NCBI GenBank assembly: GCA_012932865.1
Contig: SAXG01000005.1
Coordinates: forward strand, 930,001 to 994,000
Reading direction: 5' to 3'
DNA from: Amylostereum areolatum
Taxonomy: Eukaryota; Basidiomycota; Agaricomycetes; Russulales; Stereaceae
Length of the DNA stretch: 64,000 nucleotides
Below the pieces are notes generated by a model that saw nothing but the letters and a program-made list of their open reading frames with translations, did no database searches and was not told the DNA's origin. The position numbers and the translations under genes were made by a program. Positions 22,472 through 34,702 of the stretch are shown here, in pieces (within the stretch, counting starts at the first letter, position 1; each line of letters begins with the position of its first letter).

Positions 22472-23869
22472 TCAGACGGGATCATCTATCGTCTTTCCGG
22501 GAAAGAGCTCATCTCCGAGCATATCCAAGGAGCCAGCTCCATCGATTGGTTCGCTCCATAACTCTTCAGTGGATGTCGAAAGGGAAGCCTCTGAAAGAGC
22601 CCGGGGGGACTCGTATTGTGGAAGGAAAAAAGCATCGAGACTAAAGTCATGGTCTGGGGGCTCAGCAGTCTCCTCCACGGCGACGTTTTGACGCAAAAAT
22701 GCGAATTCGTATGACGCCGTTTTACGACGTTTGAAGGGCCACTGTTCCATCTCAATAGGGGGCTCGGAGAGAGCGGAGTTTTCAGTGTCCTCGAGAAGGT
22801 CTTCCACGAGTTTGCGCTTCCCCAGCATCGACTCGTACTCGACCGAGTCATTCGCTGGCTGCAGGGAACGATGTGTTGAAGCCGATGCATGTAAAGAAGG
22901 AAAGACAAGAGTGGGGATGGGCGTAGCAGTCGGCGAAACGTGTTGTTCAGGGCGGCAAGCCACACTTGGGGGGAGAGGATAGGGGAGAGGGAAAGGGACA
23001 GGTGAAGGGCGAAGGGAAGAGGGGGAATGAATAGATTGAGGCATGTCCGAGGCATTGGGTGGAGTCGACGCTATTTCGTTTGCAAGGTTCTCTCCCGGAG
23101 GGAAGGGATTGGCTGGGTGGCTCATAGCGGAGTCAGCTGCGATTCCCAAGGCTTCAGCGGCAGCATCCAGGACGTTCTGTTGCATAAAGACAAGGCAAAA
23201 TTCTTGGGCCGCAGCACGAAGTGTGTCCAGATCGACGACGAACGGGTCGTCCGCCGCTCTTTCGCAGGTCTTGCCGCCTTTGCCTTTTTGACGGCCGCGG
23301 GCGACCAACCGTGGCACATCTTTGAAAGCGCGATAATAGAACAGACTATCCTCCTCAGGGTGAATCTTCTCACAGGTTCTGCGGATGGAATCCCCTCTAA
23401 ACGCGCTGAGGACAATATGTCAAGTGTGTGACGACGCGTGCAGAAAGAAGAGGGAAGAGGGCGTACTTTCCGCGTTCCTTGGATTCACTCAGGCTTGGAT
23501 AAGTTGCCACACGAGGAAAACATTTTTGATGTCCACATTGCAATACTGGAAATAGTCGTGAAATGTTCGGGGAGAATGAAAGTTGGTGGTAATCTGTGAA
23601 ATAATGGTCCTTCATCGGTCGTGACTTGGCTCTCTTGGACTTGCAATCCATCTGGGAAAACTCCACCAAGATTTGGACGAGATCTTTAGGAGGAATCCGA
23701 GACTGGAGCGCGTAGTTAGTATGATCCTGGGTCATAAATGAGGAAATCCACGCACCCACCACAGGTTCTGGTCGAGTGGGTAGTCCGCCGTGAGCAGCGA
23801 TGAAAGTTGACGTTGAGCTTGAGAAACATTGACGTCGGGTGTGGCACCATGGGCGGCGGCTGACATCAT
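22472..23869 (-). CDS. Protein of unknown function (possible DNA-binding or regulatory protein)
   Basis: I do not recognise the family. Three exons close in phase: 23869-23756, 23702-23467 and 23405-22472, giving 427 residues. The N-terminal third is basic with clustered Cys/His (LQCGHQKCFPR, RRTCEKIHPEED, PRLVARGRQKGKGGK). The middle is Pro/Ser-rich. A nuclear-localisation-like KRRK (WPFKRRKTAS) precedes an acidic C-terminal tail (DHDFSLDAFF, SLDMLGDELF) that resembles an activation domain. This layout suggests a transcriptional regulator, but that is inference. The start is the first ATG pair after a CT-rich leader; an upstream exon cannot be excluded. It is transcribed in the same direction as the Zn-cluster regulator gene upstream. 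Confidence 0.55.
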
Positions 23870-24619
23870 GTGCGGTACGGATACAAAATCAGGTAGGCCA
23901 GGGGATGATATGCAAAGGGAAGAAAGAGGGCAGGGGAGCGAGAGAAGAAGGCAAAGAGCAGGACGCAAGGGTCGACCTGTACAAATGTTTGGCGGCACGT
24001 TGCTACATGCAGTTGAGATCCAAGTTCTATTGTGCGCCGATTTCAGCCTGTCACCTGATCGCGTCGCACTGTGAGTGCTCTTTTTCCCCCATTGGTTGGG
24101 ATGAAGATTGACGACGACTGGGGGAACGAAGCGAATAAATACCCGGGGATTCGCAGGTGTCAACAGCATAAAACCAACCTGGGCGTACCAGCCACCGACA
24201 GCTCTCGAGGAGCAAGGTAGGAGCAGATTTTGACTACATGGAGAGTGAGGTGGCATGATGAGTGGTGGAGGGATACGTCGGAAAAAATTGTGGCACGTTT
24301 GCGTGTCAAAGCAGCAGCTTGGAGGCGCTATGATCACTGACATATGCGTGTCCGCACATCTTGATGTGTCACTATGTCAGTAGTTCCGTTACTTCCGTCG
24401 AACTCGCTAGTGAACAGTGGTTCTCCGTGGACCACGCGACCGTCCATATGTTAACGAGCAATGTTAAATCGAGATAAAGTATAACACGTAGAAGGGTATA
24501 GACTAAGACCATATAAGTCAGGTTGGAATATACAATCAGTGATAGAATACACACGTTACAATGCAGAAAGCGATAGCAGATGGCAAGTGCGATAGATCTC
24601 CGAAAGCTCAAAACTCCAG
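23870..24619. other. Intergenic region
   Basis: It contains the CT-rich (minus strand) leader of the unknown-function gene and the 3' flank of the regulator gene. No further gene was recognised. Confidence 0.45.
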
Positions 24620-27600
24620 TCAAAGCGATGTCTGTCCATACGCATCGTCGGTGGCGGCTTGGCCTGGTTGAAGTTGAGTCTCAAGCAGACCAGGGATACT
24701 AGAGTCTCCGAAGGCATTAGAGTCGGTCATCCCGACAAAATTGGATAGGTATGCGTCCCAGTCCTCCGCCCTGCATACAAACCTGCGTAAGTCTCCTGTT
24801 GAAAAAAGGAACCGCCAAATGCACTCACTGAAAGCCATTGGGCAAAGTGGACCATATCGCCATCATGTCTTCGTCCACGACCATTTGCCCGTCCAGGTCC
24901 TGGGGCATCAGGCGAGAAAAATAATCCATAGATGCCTTGTCGCCCCGTATAGCGTCGATATCCAGACTGGATCCCGCACTCTCAGTGCCTTCGGTAATCG
25001 TGGTAGGCTGACGTGTTTGGAGGCCATGGGACGGCGTTTGCTCTCCGGAAAACATCGCGGTCCTGTTGTGTGCTGGTTCGATGACGGTAGAGTAAGCGTC
25101 GGTCATTTGCACCCTTGCGAAATTGTCGTAAGATGTGCCGCCAGACAGAAGTAGAGCTGGTTCCTGCATTACGCTGGACACCACTGGGGACATTGACACT
25201 ATGGGAGGATATCCGGTGCGATTTAGTCCAGGAGGCCTTCCGAAAGATTGAAGCACACCGGCTTCCAGCCGTTGTTTATCTTCAGCGGACAGCGGTGGAC
25301 CGAGCGTCGATAGTTCTGACGTTTCTCGGGACAGCCGACATTGACCCGCGATCCTCCTGGGGTCCGAGTGTTGTTCGGATAGCCGAAGGTCTGTTGTACA
25401 GACGCCAGTATTGCGGCCTTCGCGATCATCACCTCGTCCCCGTTTTCCGGTCGCAGAAGGCGGGGATTCGGGCAAGGGTAGATCACCTGCAGCCGTAAGG
25501 TCGAGGAGAAGGTCACTGAAGGCATACGATTTATTAGGCGCTCTAGGGTAAAAAAAAGAAACGCTTAACACATACCGAAGACGTCCCGCGACCGACCAAC
25601 GATTCTCGCCTGTGCTGATGAATCTTATGCAGGTATGTACGTTCTCTATCTCATTGGCAGCATCGAGCGTGAGACCCATCCTTCTGGCACCCCATATCCC
25701 GAGTAGAAGAGTGATCCCCGAGTTAAATGCGGGAAGCTTCCAAAAGAACCATGTGAGGATGATTAACCATGGAGAGATAGACAAAGACATACAAGTAGGT
25801 GAGAAGAGATCATGCCTGGAAGCCGGAGGCGCTGAGTCTCGAGTATGTGAGCGCATGCCCGAGCTGCGTGTACAGATATGGCGAGGGACGGGAACGACAA
25901 TGCCGACCCCTTGCCAAAGGACGGAATAAAAGGTCGATGAATGGCTATCAGAACCATATGATACCCAGCATGCAGGTATCCAGTTTGCATAAAAAGCATT
26001 TCGTCCTCGCGTGTTGGGTCCCAGCGTACTGCAGAACCGGTGTTATTATAGCCAAAGCAGCGAAAAGGAAAAATCCGCACAATGGTTTGGAAGTGAATCG
26101 AACCACTCATTAAGCTCCGAGTCGAGCACGGACACGGTACGGCGTCTCCATTCCTGCTCGCCGATCTTCGCAATGATTCTTGGCTTGTCCGGAGAATACT
26201 GGATAGAGAGTATGAGTAACGAATGACAAGGGAAAAGCAACGCATACAATGGTCCGGAGAGCGTGCGCGAGGATAAGGTACAGCTTGGACCAGTACACGA
26301 AGTAGGTCATCTTGGAAGGCTTACCCGGTGATTGCTGGGAAGCTTCTCGAGGGTCCAAGTCCCAGTAATCGTCATCACGATCCATGGGGAAAGGGTTGTC
26401 AATGCTGCATGACATATTGTTAAGGGTTGACACGGGCACGGAACGAAGTCAAAATCCCCACCCGTCCACCGAAATACCGCAGGTCCTCCCGAGAAACGCG
26501 CTCAGCCATACATCGAGACTGAAAAGAACCCTGAGGAATGCGTCAGATGCAAGTACGTAAAGGATAAGTCGGGTTGGGAATACCAGAAAGCTCTCCTCCA
26601 TAAATCGGTTTCCAGCGGTGAATGATCCACATACGCCCGCCGGCGATGTGCGCCGATGTCCTGCGCCATACGAAGGCCTATGCCGCTGAGAGTCCAGCAT
26701 ATCTGTGGCGTCCCAGATCCGAATACATAAAGAGTCCCAAGCTAACGCAAATTTCAGCATTCTGGGAGTTTGAGAGAAGTGGGATAAGATGGGCGCACAG
26801 CACAAACTTGTAGGTCAGTGAGAGCTGGATCGGCCAGACCAACGTTGCGTACGAGTTGCACCTGGTTGAACCAGACCCAACCCGCAGAATGAGGATGATT
26901 CGGCTTCTCGGGGTCGTCCAGGAGAACACGGGGGTCGTCGGAGAAACGCGATCCAAGAGCGCACACAAGGGAAACGACGGCGCCGATCCCGTCGTCAAAG
27001 AGGTGAAGGCCATCCGCGATTTGTCGGTCGAACGTCGGTCTGTGAAAGAGAGGGGAGATTGGATCGACGTATCGGAAATAGTAGTCGACGAGGGAGGACA
27101 TGAGGTCTGGGGGTGGGAAGGTGTATGCTGTCGGGCGTCTCTGGCGACAGCGGGCTCGTTCCCATGGTTGAATATGCCAATAGTCCGGACGCCTGGACAG
27201 TCGTCTCGTTTTTATAGCTTCTTGGCCCGACACTTCTGACTTGAAATTGAGGGCCTTTTGGAACAGCAGCATCCCGCTGGATTTTCCATAAAAGCAACCG
27301 AAGGTGGAGTTCACGTTCAATGATCGTAAATGTTCGACAAGGTCGGTCTCACTTGTTTCTGAGAACTCGTCCTCATCGACATCGAGTGCTGGGCCCTCGG
27401 ATGCATCATCGAGCATGGATGGCATGAAAGGCGTAGGGGGCACGGAGGGGAGATGTGTCCTGCTAGAGCTTTGTTGTTTTGGAGGACTCTCAGGACCGTT
27501 GTCATCTTGGTGTTGGGAGAAATCGAGGTCGGGATGGAGCTAAAGAGAGGATTAACGGGTTAATCGCATCACATAGAATATATGTGCACCGTACCTGGGC

Positions 27601-28099
27601 GAACAAGCCTTCCATCCGCCGGAGCCGATTCTCTAGACTTTGCGCATATCTGTACAGACATAAGATTTGTGGGACGTTGAGCTTGCAAAATCGCGCTCAC
27701 GCCTTCACAGGAGATTGCGTCTACTTATAGGATCCATGTAAAACTCCAAGGTTTCTTATTCATTTAAAACACGGGACGCACCATGCTAGGGGGCAATGGG
27801 CCGTTAGTGTAGTGACAGACACTCTTGGAGGTATTGCATAGAGTGCACTTCTTGTCTGATTGAGGTAATCCATCACCTATGCAGAGTTTAAATGTCGTTG
27901 CTATGCTCGAGCACGGACATTTGTCTTACAGCGAGCTGTGTCGGTCTCATTAACCTTGAAACAAGCAGCAGAAGGAGCAGGGTGACATACTTTTCTTGAC
28001 CCGGCATCGATCACACGCTCTGGCAGTCTGGATGCGTCGTTTCCTGAACGGCTCGGAAGAAGGAGGATGTGAGTTGGGTTCGCTTTCAGGAGACGACAT
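24620..28099 (-). CDS. Zn2Cys6-type fungal transcription factor with Fungal_trans domain
   Basis: Start at 28099 (MSSPESEPNSHPPSSEPF), stop at 24620, many short introns. Exon 1 ends in the zinc-cluster half QTARACDRCRVKK. The likely next exon (27876 region) has KKCTLCNTSKSVCHY; as spliced it reads KKSDG, so the canonical third cysteine is not evident. A coiled-coil linker follows (YAQSLENRLRRMEGLFAQ). The middle has Fungal_trans hallmarks: DLMSSLVDYYFRYVDPISPL, FHRPTFDRQIADGLH, GLRMAQDIGAHRRRAY and FSLDVWLSAFLGRTCGIS. The C-terminus is Ser/Thr-rich and ends with AEDWDAYLSNFVG and an acidic stretch. Such proteins regulate metabolic genes in the nucleus. Exact exons between 27600 and 27950 are unresolved. 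Confidence 0.8.
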
Positions 28100-28974
28100 G
28101 GTGTGTTGGCATTCCGAGAAGAAGGCATGAGCCTAAGGGTTAACGACGACTTCGCTTCGCCGGCGGCAGCGATCGTCAGGCTTCAGCGCTTCAGCGCCAT
28201 GGCAAATGTTTGGTCGTGTATCATTGTACATATGCCTTTGAATTTTGAGCATGCATCATCGACAAGTTCCCCATTGCTGGGACCTTCTCTGAGTCGTCTC
28301 GGCACTCAGTGCTGAGTGCTATCTAACACACTCCCTACGTATGTAAGTATGGACAGTTGTACGTTCAACTTGGGGGGGATACTTGATCGCGTTTATGTAA
28401 GTCCACGTGATCGCGCTGCGCCAGGCCATATAAAAGCCTGGCGCTCGCCGTCTTTTTTCCTCACTCATTTCTCGGACTCGCACTATTGTCCCCCTGCGCT
28501 GCACTCTCCTCCCTCGCGCAGGAGCCTACCGCGTGTCCTAGATGGACGTTTCACGTCTCTAGCTGGAGTGTCCCTCTCGTTCTGTTTCAGGATGCCGGTT
28601 GACGGGTGGGGCGATGTTCCTTACCAGAGACGTTACATGCTTGTAACATAATGCGACCTTACTGCGATCGAATAACATCCTTTTGCACCTCCCCTCTGAC
28701 ACGAATGCTATACCATATTGTTAGTAGCCAAACGAACATTCAATATTCAATCCACGAATATAAAACCGTCAAAGGAGTAAGGACCAGTATGGGTACGTAC
28801 ACGCACTAATACAGCGCCAAATCTTCGCCCGCTGCACAACCGTCTAAAAACTATCTATGGAATGGTGTAAGGTATACTTGTTCTCTTCTGGCCCGCCTTT
28901 TCGCCCAGACCCTTTCCTGTAATAAACATATTGCCCAAACATCGCGTTCCCAAACGATGACGACGCGTTTACCC
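28100..28974. other. Intergenic region
   Basis: The left part is the promoter of the regulator gene. A plus-strand TATAAAA near 28430 followed by a pyrimidine-rich stretch looks like a promoter, but no convincing coding region follows it. Confidence 0.4.
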
Positions 28975-30040
28975 TCAATTCTTGATCGCCTTTTTCTTCG
29001 CGGGGACGATGAACCAGCTAAGCGCAATGGCACAGCGAATACCGCAGCCAATACCAAGCGCCGCAGGAGAACCAATTCCCTGCAAGATCGCACGGGAGGA
29101 GAAGCCGCCGATGAAGAGCGCAGCGATGGCGAGAACCTTGTGATCGCGCGAGATGACGAGCTTGCGGAACTCGAACAATTTGGGGTCGGCCATGAGCTCG
29201 CACCATGTCGTCGTGAGCACGACTGTTCAGAGCCGATTAGCAGAGGGGAGAAGGGGTTACAAACCGAGAAACGTACTCGTCGTGGTGAACTGGGTGTTAA
29301 CACGCTTGCCCATGATGCCCTGCAGACCCATGCTCATACTGATGAGCCCGAGCGCGGCGTACGAGCATGCGTTCGACCAAGTGATATTGTCCCTCGAGTC
29401 CGCCACGCTTTTCTGTCCACCTTCCCACAGCGCGATCGCGGCGGCCATGGTGAGCAGCGCTTGGAAGAACGTGCCTCCAAACAGCCATAAGCGGGTCTTG
29501 GCTCCTATTTTGTCGCCGACGCGGCCGCAGAACGCGCCGAAGAGGAACGTGAGCACGGACGTGAGCGCAAACTTGTCGGCGAGGTGGAAGGATCCGTCGT
29601 GGTGCCCAGACGGGCCTTGGAATAAACGCGCGAGCGCGATGGCGAGCTAGGGATATGCAAAACATCGATGAGCAGTCGAAGACGGCAAGGAGCGATACGT
29701 AGACGCACCTGGACGGAGTTACCTGTCTGGAAAGCGCACCAAACGAAGATGGCAGAAAAGGCGACAACATCACTGCGAGCGGTCGATATGTTTAGATCGG
29801 AGGAGGCGCACAGTGTGTGAAAGAGATAAACACGCACATCCAGCCGGTCATGAGACAGTAGCCCACCAAAGGGATCGTCGTCATGTTGTGTTTCTCGTCG
29901 ATGTCCTCCATCAAAAAGTCCCTCCATCGCGAGGGCACAAAACCCAGGCGGGTCGCGGATGATGCTGCAGAGGGGTTGGTGGCGGGTGGGGGGAGACCCT
30001 CTGCAGCCTTGGAGAGAGGGGCGGGGGTAGGGTTCGACAT
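28975..30040 (-). CDS. DUF1275 (YoaK-like) multi-pass membrane protein
   Basis: Four exons: 30040-29838, 29772-29709, 29646-29277 and 29222-28975, giving 294 residues. After a ~45-residue Pro/Ala-rich cytosolic N-terminus come about six hydrophobic segments. The family signature is GWIDVVAFSAIFVWCAFQTGN near TM1-TM2, followed by LTSVLTFLFGAFCGRVGDKIG, the GLISMSMGLQGIM segment and a C-terminal hydrophobic pair. DUF1275 proteins are membrane proteins of unknown, possibly transport, function found in bacteria and fungi. It ends with the basic tail KKKAIKN. The start is the first ATG of the open frame. Confidence 0.88.
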
Positions 30041-31582
30041 ATGTATAGGCTGAGCTTAAGCTTGAGAAGCTTGAAGAGCTTGAAGGTTGTCTGGAAGCGA
30101 GGGTCTCGGTCGACGCGTTGAAGGACGGGCGGAGAAAGAAGGCGTACGAGAGGGGGGACCGCCTGCGGGAATTGCGGGTTGGAAGGTGGGGGACTTATAG
30201 CCCGGCGGAGGAATCAGGTGAGGGGCCAAGAAGAGTGGACAGGCGGTAGAGAAAACGACTGCCAATGGGCGGACATAGACATGGAGGGTCCCCTAGGGTC
30301 CCTCTCTCCTCCGTCTCTCCCGCCCGGCCGCGCCTGATCCCTCTTTCTCCCTTGGCAACTTCTCACGAATGCTCCAGAGGGCTTTCCGTCGGAACACCGA
30401 GATATCTCAGACGCAGGGTCTCCTGTAACGACACGTGAACCGCGAGCGTTACTTTTCATATATATAAGTCCTGGGCAACACTGAGCGAAGCCAACACAAG
30501 CCCTGCTCGTCCTCTCCCCCCGCACTAACGCCCGCACGCGGACCTATTCATGATCCCGCACACGTCCTCACTCTCTTTGGCCTTCGCTATACCTCTGAAC
30601 GATCACAGACGATCCACACTCTGCGTGGCGTCTGATAAGCTGTTGCAGCTCAACTTCAAGTCCGCGCGCCCATCGATGTCATTGGCATAAAGCGCGTTTC
30701 GGATATCCGGAGGAGACCCATATTCGGGCCTCAGACCTGCCGCCCCGGCCTTTGGTTTCGCCTGTGCAGTGACGAGGATTGACGTCGATGGGCGGGAAAC
30801 GTGGTGGGAGATGTCTTTATCTTACCCTGCGTTTGGCAGATCACTCATCGAAATCGGTGCTGTAGGAGGGGCCGGTGTCGTCGGGTGTCGGGTGTGGACA
30901 GCGCCGTTAGGCGACACACGCCGAGCAAGTTCATTGGGCCCCCTCGGCAGACTTGTCGGATGTTGTGCGGGGGCATCGGCCCTGAGCGAGGACGAGTTGG
31001 GGCCATTGGCCAAGGCGAGTATAGCGCAATATGTTTACTTGTATTACCGAAATCTCGCTATTGGCTTACCGTAACAACAACGACGATCTGCAAGATGATT
31101 AGCGCGTGTTCCGTAGGTAGAAATAGGTGAATGTACTTACCGCGCAAACCGGAGAACATAGCAGATAACTTGGCACGTCTACCTCGATGCCTATGTTATG
31201 GTCGTTCTCCGTATATCGAATATATTGGCCCGTGTCTGGTTGAGGTTACATGCGCCTACCTCAGATGCATGCAGCCTTTTCTGACCGGGCGACAGGCAAC
31301 CCTGTGTGGTTACAGATCATTCATGCCTTGCGGGTTGGAGAAAGGCTTTCTGCATGCGAACATGAGCGATTAAACGACGGTGATATCAAGAGAGCGACAA
31401 GGGGTATGTACAGCAAGATCACTGATACAAGTCAACCGAAAAATAGTCCCAATACGAGGAAAGTAAGAGGGGAAAGACCATATGAAGAGAGCATACGGGC
31501 TTGGAAAACAGGGAGCCGTGAAAACAAAATGAAAGATGACCGAGACAAACCATACCACGCAGCCGCTTCCATCGCGATGCAT
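30041..31582. other. Intergenic region
   Basis: About 1.5 kb. The left end is the promoter of the DUF1275 gene, and a TATATATAAG occurs near 30460 on the plus strand. Only short, overlapping open frames occur; no gene recognised. Confidence 0.4.
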
Positions 31583-32380
31583 TTAGAACATGCCGAACGC
31601 CGCACCGGCGACGGCGACGAAGCCCGCGAGCGAGATCTGAAGGCCAGCGGCGCCATTGCTCTCGGAGGAAGAGCTGGAGGACGAGCTGGAGGACGAGGTG
31701 CCGGTAGTTGAGGCCGCAGAGCCGGTTCCGCTGGCCGTAGACGAGGCCAGGCTCTCCGTCGGAGTCGCCGAAGACGCTGGGAACGAAGAGCCAGCAGCCT
31801 TTACTTCGAATGGCTGGGAGACAGCATATTGCTACACGAAGACCGCGGGTGAGACACAATAGAGGCTAGATAAGGCAGACAAAAAACCTTGGTCTGATCG
31901 AGGTTGTCCGCGAGGATGAGGGTGTAGTTTTGAGCAGGAGTAAGGGCGGCTTGCTGGGTCGTGATCGTGTGAGAACAGTCGGCGTTGGCGACGTTGGCAA
32001 TGATAGCCTGGGCTGCCGGGAGGATCGTAGGGTCACCGTTGGCGATCCTATGACGAAGGATGAGCGTAGCAAATAGGCGACAAAGGTTTCTCGTACAAGA
32101 GCTGGTAGGTCTGGGGTAGAGGTGAGCCGACAGAGCCAAGAATAGAACAGGTTGCAAACTGACCACAGCAGGAGCGTCGGTGTGACACGTCCACACCATA
32201 GTGTTCTGGCTGTTGGCGACTACATAGACGTAGATATGTCAGAGGCGGGCGCAGATGTAGGGTTGAAATGGCCAAGGACATACCCCACCAAACATCAGGT
32301 CCTCCGGGAGCAAGGATCTGGAAGGTTGCCGTAGCGGTGCCGATAAGAGCAGCAGCAGAGACGACGCGGGAGAAAAACAT
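31583..32380 (-). CDS. GPI-anchored cell-surface protein, Kre9/Knh1-like N-terminal domain
   Basis: Five exons: 32380-32284, 32219-32164, 32110-32082, 32047-31888 and 31831-31583, giving 196 residues. Signal peptide MFFSRVVSAAALIGTATATF, then QILAPGGPDVWWV, ANSQNTMVWTC, a QAIIANVANADCSHTI block and YAVSQPFEVK, the usual order of this Ser/Thr-rich GPI-anchored family. A Ser/Thr-rich region with a run of ten serines follows. The protein ends in a hydrophobic segment (LQISLAGFVAVAGAAFGMF) preceded by SNGAA, a likely GPI attachment region. It should sit at the plasma membrane or in the cell wall. One donor site (GTTTTT at 31887) is weak. Confidence 0.85.
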
Positions 32381-32665
32381 CCTGAGAGGTATAGAGGAGG
32401 GATAAGTGGTGGCGGGGAGGAGGAAGGGGAGCAGGAAGAAGGAAGGTGTTGGCTTCTGGTCAAGCTTGAGAAAAACGTTGAGCGCCGCGGCGGAACAAGG
32501 ACGCCGCCTCGTGCGACTTGCTTACGTTCTACCAATCGTACCTCGGTGCCTGAATCATGTGACGTTTTCGCATCGACGCGACGGTGAGCTTTACCCGAAG
32601 CAGTCAACGACTAAGTACCTTCCGCTCACCGTCGGCAACGACTCCCATTCATCGCCGTTGACACC

Positions 32666-33427
32666 ATGCATCGCCTGGGCGGCGTTGGCCTCGCCGCCTT
32701 CGATCGTCAGCAAAAGTCACAGAAATCCTTCGCCGCGCTCTCCTCTCAGCTCTCCCAGACCCAGGTCGACTCCCTTCATTCCCAGCTCGACCAGTTCCGC
32801 GTCGCGCTCACCCACTTCGCCACCCATCATCGCGCAGATATACGCCGAGATCCTCACTTCCGACATGCATTCCAGCAGATGTGCGCCTCTATCGGCGTCG
32901 ATCCGCTCGCCGGCCCACGCCGCGGCGGGTGGTGGGAGGAAGCGCTCGGCCTTGGCGACTGGCAGAGCGAACTTGGCGTGCAGATCGTGGATGTGTGCGT
33001 TAGCACCCGCGAGCGGAACGGAGGTCTCATCGAGATGAGCGAGCTTGTTCGCCTCGTGAGCAAGCTCCGCGGCGTCGAGAGCGGCGTCATCACCGAGGAC
33101 GACGTGGTGCGGAGCATCAAGAGTCTCAAACCCCTCGGCGCTGGGTATGAAGTTCTCGATTTTGGGGACGGGAAGAAGATGGTGAGGAACGTGGTTAAAG
33201 AGCTTGATGCGGACCAGATGGTTGTCCTTGCGCTAGCGCAGGAGAATGGGGGGAGAGTGGACGAGGATATGCTGATGAGTAGGAACGGCTGGACGCACGA
33301 TCGAGCACGGTCGGTGCTGCATATCATGTTGCTCAAGGATGGAACGTGTTGGCTCGATGATCAAGACGGGCCCAATGGCGATAGTATCGCGTATTGGATA
33401 CCTGCCGCCATGCAGTGGGAGGAATGA
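32666..33427 (+). CDS. SNF8: ESCRT-II subunit Vps22/Snf8 (EAP30)
   Basis: Single exon, 253 residues, the normal family length. It begins MHRLGGVGLAAFDRQ and has the N-terminal helical hairpin (FAALSSQLSQTQVDSLHSQL). The conserved core follows (FRHAFQQMCASIGVDPLA, WWEEALGLGDWQSELGVQIVD), then tandem winged-helix domains (EMSELVRLVSKLRG, DDVVRSIKSLKPLG, ARSVLHIMLLKDGTCWLDDQ). ESCRT-II sorts ubiquitinated membrane proteins into multivesicular endosomes. It is divergent from the GPI-protein gene with 285 bases between starts. It is the only clearly intronless housekeeping gene in the window. Confidence 0.95.
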   Translation: MHRLGGVGLAAFDRQQKSQKSFAALSSQLSQTQVDSLHSQLDQFRVALTHFATHHRADIRRDPHFRHAFQQMCASIGVDPLAGPRRGGWWEEALGLGDWQSELGVQIVDVCVSTRERNGGLIEMSELVRLVSKLRGVESGVITEDDVVRSIKSLKPLGAGYEVLDFGDGKKMVRNVVKELDADQMVVLALAQENGGRVDEDMLMSRNGWTHDRARSVLHIMLLKDGTCWLDDQDGPNGDSIAYWIPAAMQWEE

Positions 33428-34702
33428 CCGTCGTACTCGCTGTATATAAAAGGTGAGGCGCCGATCCAGCGTCTGAGTGTCTGCCACACTGACCGTCTAT
33501 TGGTAGTGCTGTATCGCTATCTTTGTCTGTATCATACTTATTGTCATCGCCTGGCCTCCATTCACCTGCGCGCTCTCAATGGTCGAACGGTGGACATCCT
33601 TGACGAGACCACCCCCGCAAGCTCGAAGAAGGTCGTCGACTATCTCTCTTGCCCTCGCGTACTTGCCTCTGTCCAACATGTCATAAAGAAAGGCAAGGGT
33701 CCGCCTGCGCTGGATCTTAGTACGCGCACGATGCCCCAGATTCACAAGGAGAAGTCTCCAGACGGACAGGCTCGACGTCGCCAAAAAGAAGTTGTTCGAG
33801 TACCATCCCGAGCTTATAACCACAGGGTTGACTGCAGGGGTCGTTGCGTGTAGCTGTTTTGGAATTGTCCTGATGTCGGTTCAAGATGGGGTTTGCTGAC
33901 GTTTCTTCCCCGTCCTGTTTGAAGGAAGTGGACGAGCTTGCAGATTACGATGCCCCGGGCAACAGCGCTGAAAGAGTCGATGTCAATGCTCTCTTTTCTC
34001 TTCAAAATCGGACGACCGTACGAGGCCAGACACTCTGAAGCATGTCCTGAAAGTGCTGCCGAAGGAATTGACTTCAGCGTGCTGCCGAAGGAATTGACTC
34101 CAGCGCATGGCTCAGCAGTTTAAGGCGACTTGCATGGTTCGTCCCTTGAGCATGGTGAAAATGTTAATTACCTGCCAACAAAGACCAATTCTATGGTCAT
34201 TTACGCTAGCAGCAAAACGAGATAGCTGGAGCATTGTCCACCAGGCCTACGTACTCAAAGTCAGACCTACTCCGCCCTACCTCTGAAAGACGCATCGGAT
34301 GTCCACATCGCGGCACAAGGCTCTTGAGTGGATTTCGGGGGGCACAAAAGGACTTGTAGTGTCATTTGGTTCTATAAATCGAATCTAAGCTAGCTTTGGC
34401 TAGTATGTAATGATTTATTTCAGCTTCGGTCAATGTCACTGGGTGAACCTTGTGACTATCATTTGTGACTCTTAGTGACATGCGTTACGTCACGTCACAA
34501 GAAATTCATCGCGAAGGTGCCTCGACGAGAGGTCGTTCACGTCGTCCAAGCCGCAAGAGCATCAAAATTATCGTCGTAAGTTCCATTCTCGCATCGTTGG
34601 GTCCTCATGGATATGTGAAACGCATTCCGTGCGTGGATGGCGTAGCGTCTTGGGGTGGATGGCTTGGTTGAGCTATGGATGTCATTCTGATCACTCGCGT
34701 AG
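33428..34702. other. Intergenic region and leader of the eL20 gene
   Basis: No gene recognised. Open frames on both strands around 33500-33850 have no family resemblance I can name. The right end probably contains a non-coding first exon of the ribosomal protein gene, with an intron from 34576 (GTAAGT) to 34702 (TAG). Confidence 0.4.
34053..34104 (+). repeat. 26-bp tandem repeat, two copies
   Basis: GTGCTGCCGAAGGAATTGAC plus six more bases occurs at 34053 and again at 34079, with one mismatch. It is a minor local duplication in non-coding sequence. Confidence 0.8.

Noticed and set aside
33497..33853. Overlapping open frames on both strands downstream of SNF8
   Set aside because: Neither strand gave a recognisable protein or a clean start and intron pattern, so the stretch is reported only as intergenic.
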